DNA of 64,000 bases from Paenibacillus tyrphae (GTDB taxonomy: Bacteria; Bacillota; Bacilli; Paenibacillales; NBRC-103111): assembly GCF_000722545.1 (NCBI RefSeq), contig NZ_JNVM01000033.1:1-64000 (forward strand). Reading direction: 5' to 3'. Shown here piece by piece: positions 58,322 to 64,000 of this stretch (position 1 is the first letter of the stretch; the number at the start of each line of letters is the position of its first letter). The translations under genes and the position numbers were made by a program. Below the pieces are notes generated by a model. It was not told the DNA's origin. It saw nothing but the letters and a program-made list of their open reading frames with translations, and made no database searches.

Positions 58322-59734
58322 TCAAGCTTTGGCCAGAACGTCAAGCGCTTCGGCAGGCGCCGCGACTCGCACTTTGGATAGCAGTTCTTCCTTGATCCGA
58401 TCCTGCGCCGCCTCCGCCTCCTGCTTCCGTACCGCCTGCTCCACCCGTTTTTGCTCAGCCAAAGGCTCTTCCAAAGCAAAAATTTTCGTGAACATGTCCA
58501 GCGCGTCATCCCCGTGACGCTCGGCAGCCATTTCTTTAATGCGGACAATGGGATCGCGCAGCATCTGATTGACGATGCTTTTCGTTAATTTGCGAATGAC
58601 CTTCAATTCGTGTTCGTCCAAATCCGGCAGCTTCTTCATCAAGCTGTCCATCGTTTCCTCGTGAATCGTGGCCGCTTTGGTCTGCAGCGCTTGAATAACC
58701 GGGCTGACGCCAAGCGTTTTCGTCCACTGCTCGAAGGCCACCATTTCCTCGCGGATCATTTTCTCAATCTGCACCGCGGCTTTACGCCTCTCTTCCAAAT
58801 GAGAGTTTACGAGCGATTGAAGATTGTCGATATCATATAAAAAGACGTTCGGCATCTCGCCAAGCCGCGGATCGAGGTCTCTCGGAACCGCGATATCGAT
58901 CATGAACAGCGGTCGCGAACGGCGCCGCTGCAAAATACAGGATACCTGCTCGGCCGTCAGTACATAACCGGTGGCTCCAGTAGAGCTGATCACGATGTCG
59001 GCTTCTTCCAGGTGCGCCATCAGCCGGTCCATCGTGCTCGCCACGCCCCGGAACTTATCCGCCAGCTCTTGCGCCCGGCTGAGCGTCCGGTTCACGACGA
59101 TCACTTTGTCAGCTCCGTTTGCGTACAGGTGCTTAACGGTCAACTCGCTCATTTTGCCCGCGCCGATAATCAGCACTTTTTTATGCGCGTAGCTGCCGAA
59201 AATACGTTTGCCCAGCTCCACTGCTGCATAGCTGACAGACACCGGATTTTCCCCGATGCCGGTCTCGAAATGGGCCCGTTTGGCCATCGTTACGGCTTGC
59301 TTGAACAACGTGTTGAACAAAACGCCGGTCGTCTTCTCGCGCTGAGCCAGCAGGAACGCGTCCCGAACCTGCCCCAAAATTTGCGTCTCGCCGATGACCA
59401 TGGAGTCGAGGCCGCTCGTTACGCGGAACAAATGCTCGATCGCCTTCTCGTTCTCGTAAACGTACAAATGTTCCTGAAACTCTCCGCGCGGCACACCGAA
59501 CCATTTCTCGATAAATCCCCGCAAATAATGGGCACAGGGCTGGCGGTCGACCGCCACGTACAATTCCGTCCGGTTGCAGGTGCCCACGACGACGCACTCC
59601 ATGACGCTCTTCGTTTCCTTGAGCTCCTTGAGTGCCAGCGGCAAATCCCCTTCGGCGAATGTAAATTTTTCTCTGATGGACACCGGTGCTGTGCGATAAT
59701 TTAAACCCGCCACGACGATATGCATCTGGTTCAC
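58322..59734 (-). CDS. hemA: Glutamyl-tRNA reductase
   Basis: First committed step of C5 heme synthesis. 470 residues; HIVVAGLNYRTAPVSIREKF start, catalytic Cys in VVGTCNRTELYV (about 52), NADP Rossmann VLIIGAGKMSELTVKHL (about 190), C-terminal dimerisation helices. GTG 59732-59734 has AGGAGG 6 nt upstream; ATG 59725 is an alternative. First gene of the hemA-hemX-hemC-cobA/hemD-hemB operon. Confidence 0.96.
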   Translation of the reverse strand: MNQMHIVVAGLNYRTAPVSIREKFTFAEGDLPLALKELKETKSVMECVVVGTCNRTELYVAVDRQPCAHYLRGFIEKWFGVPRGEFQEHLYVYENEKAIEHLFRVTSGLDSMVIGETQILGQVRDAFLLAQREKTTGVLFNTLFKQAVTMAKRAHFETGIGENPVSVSYAAVELGKRIFGSYAHKKVLIIGAGKMSELTVKHLYANGADKVIVVNRTLSRAQELADKFRGVASTMDRLMAHLEEADIVISSTGATGYVLTAEQVSCILQRRRSRPLFMIDIAVPRDLDPRLGEMPNVFLYDIDNLQSLVNSHLEERRKAAVQIEKMIREEMVAFEQWTKTLGVSPVIQALQTKAATIHEETMDSLMKKLPDLDEHELKVIRKLTKSIVNQMLRDPIVRIKEMAAERHGDDALDMFTKIFALEEPLAEQKRVEQAVRKQEAEAAQDRIKEELLSKVRVAAPAEALDVLAKA

Positions 59735-59760
59735 CTGCCTCCTCCTCGTAAAGTCAATTT

Positions 59761-59789
59761 ATTATATCACACCATGCGGAACAAGTCCG
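59761..59789 (-). promoter_or_regulatory. hemA promoter with extended -10
   Basis: TGATATAAT (extended -10; TATAAT at 59761-59766) stands about 27 nt before the hemA start, with only a weak -35 (CGGACT). The short 5' UTR means the hairpins farther upstream are not part of the hemA leader. Confidence 0.65.
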
Positions 59790-59826
59790 AGTTTTTGCGA
59801 CAATAATTTTGAAAGTTTTATTACAG

Positions 59827-60200
59827 GGAGGGGTTTCCATCCCCCTAAATCCCCCTCAGGGTTTTGCGGAGCAAAACCGGCATCGGAAGCAACAGGGACC
59901 CCAGGGGGCTTGCCCCCTGGACCCCCGAGCTTCGATGCGCAGTTGGCGGAGAGATCGCTTTTCCTCCTTGTGTTAACCGGCCCTCTCTCCCTACGGAGAG
60001 GGGGCCGGTTAACGCAAGGATACGCTTAACGGCGTGCGGGAACGGGTAAAGAACGTGGGAGGCGCAGAGACGCGCTTGAGAGCTGCTATGGTGCAAGGAT
60101 CGCGTCTGTTCAGGAGAGGCCGGCTTCCCCTAGGAAGCTGCCGTCTCCTGAACACGCTTCACTGCGATGAACTCGACTCCCACACTCTTCGGTGGGAGCG
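59827..60200. other. Multi-hairpin intergenic region of unknown nature
   Basis: At least five strong stem-loops in 370 bp: GGTTTTGC/GCAAAACC (59860-59878); CCAGGGGGC/GCCCCCTGG (59901-59920) within an outer CATCGGAAGC/GCTTCGATG pair (59881-59937); CCTTG.GTTAACCGGCCCTCTC with its complement (59966-60019, 16-bp core with a 2-nt bulge); TGTTCAGGAGA/TCTCCTGAACA with a second stem inside (60102-60157); CTCCCAC/GTGGGAG (60177-60198). No long protein frame is believable. It could be a structured RNA, a mobile repeat remnant or several nested repeats. From 60200 to 60489 nothing further is seen. Confidence 0.6.
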
Positions 60201-60489
60201 AGCAGCATTCTTTACAACCTATTACCAGCATTAGCCCACTAATAAGCCCATACCGTCACAATACCCCGAGAACACCTTTCATTCCCTAGCTTTCCCCAAC
60301 ATCCTATCACGCCCGACTCAAGCAGGCTGTGATTGAAATCACGCTCGCCTTACCTATGCGTCTGCCAACATTTTACCTCTCCTGTCAGCAGCTTCCCTCC
60401 CCTACCTTGCCTACCATTCCGCTCTGCCCTGCCTGAGGCTGCCAGTTTTAGTTTCCTCCGAAACGGGCGGGACTATACGACTACGGCGA

Positions 60490-61020
60490 TTATTGCAGCA
60501 GCTTTTTGCGCAGGAGGTCGGCGATCGCTTTGTCGGATTTCATCAAACGGTCGCTCTGCGAACCGACAATGTCAGCGCCGCTCGACATCAGCTTGGCGTA
60601 AGCCTCGTACAGGTCGGCGTACAGTTTCGAAACGTCTCCGAGGGTTTGGGCCTCTTCCGCGCGCAGAGGGCGGGAGCCGCCGACCTGGAGGCGCAGCAAA
60701 TATTGCATGAGCTGGGCGAGCGAATCGAGCTTCGCCAAGCCGGTTTCGCCGTAGGCGAGCGCCAGATGATCGTGCGCGAACGAAGCCGAGTAAACGGCTT
60801 GACGGAGCGCACTCAGCGAGTCGGTATCCTTAAGCTTGCCGGTTTCCTGCAAGTAGCTGCCAAGCAGCTCCATTTGAAAGAGGGATACTTGATACAGCAG
60901 CTTCTCCGCTTTTTCGGGCGGTGCCTTATGGCCGATCAGCTCTGCGATTTGCAAAACGGGCCAGATGATCAGCACAGCTACGATCAGGTACATGAACAGC
61001 TTTTTTCTGAATCTTTTCAA
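60490..61020 (-). CDS. Membrane-anchored protein of unknown function
   Basis: About 176 residues from TTG 61018-61020 (GAGGAGGGGG upstream). N-terminal helix FMYLIVAVLIIWPVLQIAELIG then an all-helical extracytoplasmic domain (LLYQVSLFQMELLGSYLQETGKL, LAQLMQYLLRLQVGG, LYADLYEAYAKLMSSGADIVG). Conserved-looking but unrecognised. It is followed by the multi-hairpin region and preceded by the speD terminator. Confidence 0.7.
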   Translation of the reverse strand: MKRFRKKLFMYLIVAVLIIWPVLQIAELIGHKAPPEKAEKLLYQVSLFQMELLGSYLQETGKLKDTDSLSALRQAVYSASFAHDHLALAYGETGLAKLDSLAQLMQYLLRLQVGGSRPLRAEEAQTLGDVSKLYADLYEAYAKLMSSGADIVGSQSDRLMKSDKAIADLLRKKLLQ

Positions 61021-61101
61021 CCCGGGTCCCCCTCCTCTGCCTGCGGCGGACGGACGCCGCAGGAACCAAGCTCTCTTTGAGAGTGTATGGGCCCGGGACA
61101 A

Positions 61102-61132
61102 AAGAAATAACCACGGAATCGTCCGTGGTTAT
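61102..61132 (-). terminator. Terminator after speD
   Basis: Perfect 11-bp stem ATAACCACGGA/TCCGTGGTTAT with TTCTTTTG tail on the minus strand. Confidence 0.9.
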
Positions 61133-61149
61133 TGTATATGCGCTTGTAA

Positions 61150-61551
61150 TTATTTTACCAATTCAGCTTGCTTCAATGCCGGTGTTTCCACTTGCAGTTC
61201 ACCCATACCGCGAACCAGTTTTTTCGCGTGAGACACTTCCGGCTTCAGCACGGACAGCATGTGCTCGATCGCGAGTTGAGGGTCTACAGTCTCGCCGCAA
61301 GTATAGCAGTCAAGGGCAGCAAATCCTCTCTCAGGATACGTATGAATGGAGAGATGACTTTCCGACAACATGACCAGAACGGTTGCCCCTTGGGGCTCAA
61401 ATTGTTTGGATTGTACCGACAAAACGGTTGCTCCACATACCTCAGCAGCTTCTACCATTTGCGCTTGTAACCATTCAGCATTGTTGAGAAGTTCAAAATC
61501 TACTCCCCAAGTGTCTACAGCTACGTGTCTTCCGAAAGTTGAATATTCCAT
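61150..61551 (-). CDS. speD: S-adenosylmethionine decarboxylase proenzyme
   Basis: Makes decarboxylated AdoMet for spermidine synthesis. 133 residues, class 1B type. The self-processing site is in MLSESHLSIHTYPERGFAALDCYTCG; the serine after SE becomes the pyruvoyl group. The C-terminus is about 10 residues longer than the shortest homologues. GAAGGGGGAACCGGAAG precedes the ATG. The upstream gap holds the crossing-helix segment. Confidence 0.95.
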   Translation of the reverse strand: MEYSTFGRHVAVDTWGVDFELLNNAEWLQAQMVEAAEVCGATVLSVQSKQFEPQGATVLVMLSESHLSIHTYPERGFAALDCYTCGETVDPQLAIEHMLSVLKPEVSHAKKLVRGMGELQVETPALKQAELVK

Positions 61552-61744
61552 CTTCCGGTTCCCCCTTCCTAGGAATAAAATGTTTTGAAAATTTCATCCG
61601 CTAGGACCTACGTCATTCACTTCCCGAGGGAATAATCTCTCGCAACATTACATGTCCTGAGTGAATCCTGGTTCCTATTTTGTTTTCAACGAAGATAAAA
61701 ATAACATCTATTGAACAGAAATGCAACCCTTTTTTTTGCACAGG

Positions 61745-61890
61745 CCATATTTACCTGCCGGAGGGTGGCACACAACAATAAATTATGCCTGAAGCCCGCC
61801 CGGGGTGTGAGCCACGAAGCCCCGGATAAGCCCAACTTTTCCGTTTTTTTCTTGTCACTTCTTCCCCAAGGTAAATATACCCTCCGATGC
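61745..61890 (-). other. Candidate structured RNA upstream of speD (crossing helices)
   Basis: On the minus strand CGGAGGGT (61886-61879) is followed by ATATTTACCT (61878-61869); about 100 nt later come ACCCTCCG (61766-61759) and AGGTAAATAT (61756-61747). The two pairs, 8 and 10 bp and both perfect, cross each other, which would be a pseudoknot. A hairpin CCGGGG/CCCCGG lies between. It is downstream of a terminator and upstream of a possible speD promoter. No known riboswitch was recognised. The rest of 61552-61744 shows no gene. Confidence 0.45.
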
Positions 61891-61900
61891 ATAAAAATAC

Positions 61901-61944
61901 AAAAAAACTCTTCCCGGCCCTTTTTACGGGCGATCAGGAAGAGC
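61901..61944 (-). terminator. Terminator after the 195-residue unknown gene
   Basis: Minus-strand stem CTCTTCC/GGAAGAG with an inner GCCCG/CGGGC-type stem and a TTTTTTTG tail. Confidence 0.85.
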
Positions 61945-61981
61945 TTTTTCCGCTATGATCGAGAAGTCTAGATAATATATG

Positions 61982-62569
61982 TTAAGCTTCGAGTACGAAC
62001 AAGCGATGGGTAAGTTTGTGCAAACGCCCGTCGATATGCTCGCGGATGGCGGCTTCTTGCATCTCGTTTCTCATGTCGAGCAGATGATTCACTTGGGCTT
62101 TGAGCATTTGGATTTCCTGCTCCACTTCATTCTTATGGAACAACTGCTCCAATTGCCCGACGGTGTCCCGATATTCGTAAATCACTTTTTCCGCGGCGCC
62201 CTTTTGCTCGGTAATTCGGATAACTGCGCCTTGCTTGTACGTATAGACCATCGTGTATGCTGCATAAATGCGATGCACGATCGCGTCGCCTTTAAATTCG
62301 GCTACGGCTTTGCGCATCAGGTTGACCAAATTTTTGTTGCGGATGCGGCATGTTCCCCGGCATACATACAAGTTCATTTCACGTTCGAACGACAGCACGA
62401 TTTCTTCGCCGGCGTCGTCCGGCAATACCACCTCTTGATTTCCGTTTTCGAGTACTTTGACTTGCAGAGAGGCTCCGTGATCGACAAACATCCGAATGAA
62501 CTTGGCCATCTCGGCTTCCGTAAGCTGCAGGCAGGTTTTGACGTATTCGGTCGCTAACCTAATTGCCAT
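61982..62569 (-). CDS. Conserved cytoplasmic protein of unknown function
   Basis: 195 residues from ATG 62567-62569 (GAGGG 6 nt upstream). Mixed alpha/beta N-terminal part (LATEYVKTCLQLTEAEMAKF, VLENGNQEVVLPDDAGEEIVLSFE), a CRGTCR cysteine pair, MVYTYKQGAVIRI, and a C-terminal coiled-coil-like helix (VEQEIQMLKAQVNHLLDMRNEM). Not recognised. A TATAAT box at about 62635-62640 may be its promoter. Confidence 0.65.
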   Translation of the reverse strand: MAIRLATEYVKTCLQLTEAEMAKFIRMFVDHGASLQVKVLENGNQEVVLPDDAGEEIVLSFEREMNLYVCRGTCRIRNKNLVNLMRKAVAEFKGDAIVHRIYAAYTMVYTYKQGAVIRITEQKGAAEKVIYEYRDTVGQLEQLFHKNEVEQEIQMLKAQVNHLLDMRNEMQEAAIREHIDGRLHKLTHRLFVLEA

Positions 62570-62749
62570 AAAAATCCCTCGATTCATTTTTTTCAAACCA
62601 TGTGTCTGTGAGCCTGATTCTATTGTCTATATACATTATACTACATAATTATTTAATATTCCTGCCAGGCAGCCATTGATTTTCGCCGGAAATCAGAAAA
62701 TTCCGCGTTTTCCTCGCAGAAGGACGGCATAAAAGCTTAAAAACTCGCT

Positions 62750-64000
62750 TTACCTCCTTTTGTTCCGCAGTTCCCTGCGGCGCTGACGATGAAAAAACAA
62801 TTCATACATCACCGGCACGATGACCAGCGTCAGCAGCGTCGACGTAACCAAGCCCCCGATCACGACAACGGCAAGCCCTTTGGAAATCAAACTGCCCTCC
62901 GATTCGGTCAGCGCCAAAGGAATCAACGCGCAGACGGTAGCGAATGCGGTCATCAGAATAGGACGCAGCCGCGTTTTGCCCGCTTCGATAAGCGCCTCGC
63001 GTATGTTTAATCCGCTGTCGCGGTTTTGACGCACCCGGTCGATCAGTACAATCGCATTCGTCACGACGATGCCGACCAGCATCAACAGCCCGATCATGGC
63101 GCTGACTGACAGCGGCTCTCCGGTCAAATACAGGCCGAACGCAGCGCCAACCGGTACGAACAACAGCGAAGACAAGATGATGAACGGAACGCGCGCTTGG
63201 CCAAAGGTAACGAGCATCACCAAATAAACCAACCCGATGGCCGCGGCAATCGCCACGCCCAGATCCTTAAACGTCTTCTCCGTCTCGTCGCTACCGCCCC
63301 CGAAACCGAGCGTAACGCCATCCGGCAGCGGGACAGCGGAAGCCGCGTCCTTCACCTCCTGTGTCGCTTGACTGATGTTGTTTCCGGTCAGCTCCGCGCT
63401 GACCGCGGCGTAGGGCTTGCCGTCCAGCTTCTGAATCGCGGATACGGTATCGGATGCTTCGACGGCCGCGACATCGCGGAGCAGCACCGGGCCTTTTTTG
63501 CCAAACAGCGGCATTTGCTCCAGCTCGGCGACATTGGCAGGGCCCGCCGTATAGGTGGCCTGCAGCTTTTGCGGCTTGCCCTCCAGCTTGTACGTGCCGA
63601 TCTCGACCGGCTTGGTCCGATCCGCGACGAGTCCGAGCACCAGTTGGGGGTCGACTCCCGCCGCAGCGGCTTTCCCGGGATCGATGCGGACGGTCCACTG
63701 CCGCTGCTTTTCGCGGAAATTGTTTTGCACCGAGCGCAGATAAGGTATCTGCTTCAGCCGGTCCTCCATCCGCTTGGCGGCTTCCCCCAGTTGGTCCGGT
63801 TGGCTGCCGAACAGCCGGACTTCGACGCTTGTTCCGGTCATAGAGCCGCCGGAGCTCATTTCCTGCACCGTTACGCTCCCCTCCGGCGAGCTCTTTTTAA
63901 CGATGGCATCCATCTTGACCGCGAGCGTCTTAACAATGGCTTCGATATCGGCCGATCGATTCACGCTCATCATGTATTGCGCCTGATTTTCCTGCTTGAG
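62750..64000 (-). CDS. RND-family efflux transporter (partial, N-terminus outside window)
   Basis: C-terminal 417 residues of an AcrB/HAE1-like permease; the frame runs off the right edge without a start. Porter subdomains (about 1-220 of the fragment; VRLFGSQPDQLGEAAKRMED, VDPQLVLGLVADRTKPVEIGTYK), then the membrane helices of the second half (VAIAAAIGLVYLVMLVTFGQ, PLSVSAMIGLLMLVGIVVTNAIVLIDRVRQNRDSG, RLRPILMTAFATVCALIPLAL). The C-terminus is very basic. Gram-positive members of this family usually act with a membrane-fusion-like partner; substrate unknown. Confidence 0.93.
   Translation of the reverse strand, partial: LKQENQAQYMMSVNRSADIEAIVKTLAVKMDAIVKKSSPEGSVTVQEMSSGGSMTGTSVEVRLFGSQPDQLGEAAKRMEDRLKQIPYLRSVQNNFREKQRQWTVRIDPGKAAAAGVDPQLVLGLVADRTKPVEIGTYKLEGKPQKLQATYTAGPANVAELEQMPLFGKKGPVLLRDVAAVEASDTVSAIQKLDGKPYAAVSAELTGNNISQATQEVKDAASAVPLPDGVTLGFGGGSDETEKTFKDLGVAIAAAIGLVYLVMLVTFGQARVPFIILSSLLFVPVGAAFGLYLTGEPLSVSAMIGLLMLVGIVVTNAIVLIDRVRQNRDSGLNIREALIEAGKTRLRPILMTAFATVCALIPLALTESEGSLISKGLAVVVIGGLVTSTLLTLVIVPVMYELFFHRQRRRELRNKRR

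Noticed and set aside
59827..60234. Hairpin chain as hemA leader or riboswitch
   Set aside because: The hemA extended -10 at 59761-59766 lies between it and the gene, leaving only a short leader; so it is not in the hemA transcript from that promoter.
61686..61971. Small ORFs on both strands upstream of speD (68 and 86 codons)
   Set aside because: They cover the crossing-helix segment and a terminator, and neither has a ribosome site; RNA structure explains the region better.
1..64000. CRISPR arrays, tRNA or rRNA genes
   Set aside because: No regularly spaced repeat-spacer pattern, tRNA cloverleaf or rRNA segment was noticed on either strand; tRNA absence was judged by eye only.

Overview
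The window comes from the chromosome of a low-GC-phylum, endospore-forming Bacilli member, most likely Paenibacillaceae. The evidence is the almost unbroken Bacillus-type gene order pheB-obg-spo0B-rpmA-prp-rplU-spoIVFB-spoIVFA-minD-minC-mreD-mreC-mreB-radC-maf-spoIIB-folC-valS-spoVID-hem cluster, together with sporulation genes and an SLH-domain amidase (a surface anchor common in Paenibacillus). Nearly every backbone gene lies on the minus strand. The backbone is fairly GC-rich and the central block is visibly AT-rich.

Layout. 1-5.9 kb: LysM spore-coat type protein, then pheB-hom-thrC-thrB-pheA (threonine and phenylalanine synthesis) from one promoter. 6-7.2 kb: Nudix hydrolase and a decayed trpD-like gene. 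7.3-12 kb: obg-spo0B, then rplU-prp-rpmA behind an L21 leader, and ribonuclease G. 11.9-20 kb: spoIVFB-spoIVFA, rodA-type gene, minCD, mreBCD, radC. 20.2-34.4 kb: maf, split by a 13.5-kb integrated element. 34.4-48 kb: DUF4321, amidase, spoIIB-like, murC, folC, valS with a T-box, spoVID, RluA-type synthase and an exopolysaccharide-type glycosidase. 48-60 kb: the heme genes hemA-hemX-siroheme synthase-hemC-cobA/hemD-hemB and, from a separate promoter, hemE-hemH-hemY-hemL. 60-64 kb: unknown membrane protein, speD, unknown protein and the end of an RND pump.

The main discovery is the element at 20329-33816. It sits inside maf between two identical 11-bp cores. It encodes a large serine recombinase at one end and a complete, AT-rich Maf at the other, so it replaces the gene it breaks. 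Joining the two chromosomal maf pieces through the core gives exactly 236 codons with no shift. In the excised circle the recombinase frame would read through the core without a stop and end in an ATGA overlap with the element's own maf start, so maf would become the next gene of the integrase operon. Inside are an archaeo-eukaryotic-type primase, a tyrosine recombinase with repeats at its start, a helix-turn-helix/TPR quorum-sensing regulator with a newly recognised 45-residue signal-peptide-like pro-peptide, a Spo0E-type phosphatase, an AbrB-like regulator with a Cys4 module, a possible effector/immunity pair, and secreted or lipoprotein cargo. I infer a low-copy integrative plasmid-like element that senses a peptide and may adjust host sporulation timing.

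Two intergenic regions look structured without matching anything I can name: a chain of strong hairpins at 59.83-60.20 kb and a pair of crossing (pseudoknot-capable) complementary segments at 61.75-61.89 kb, upstream of speD.
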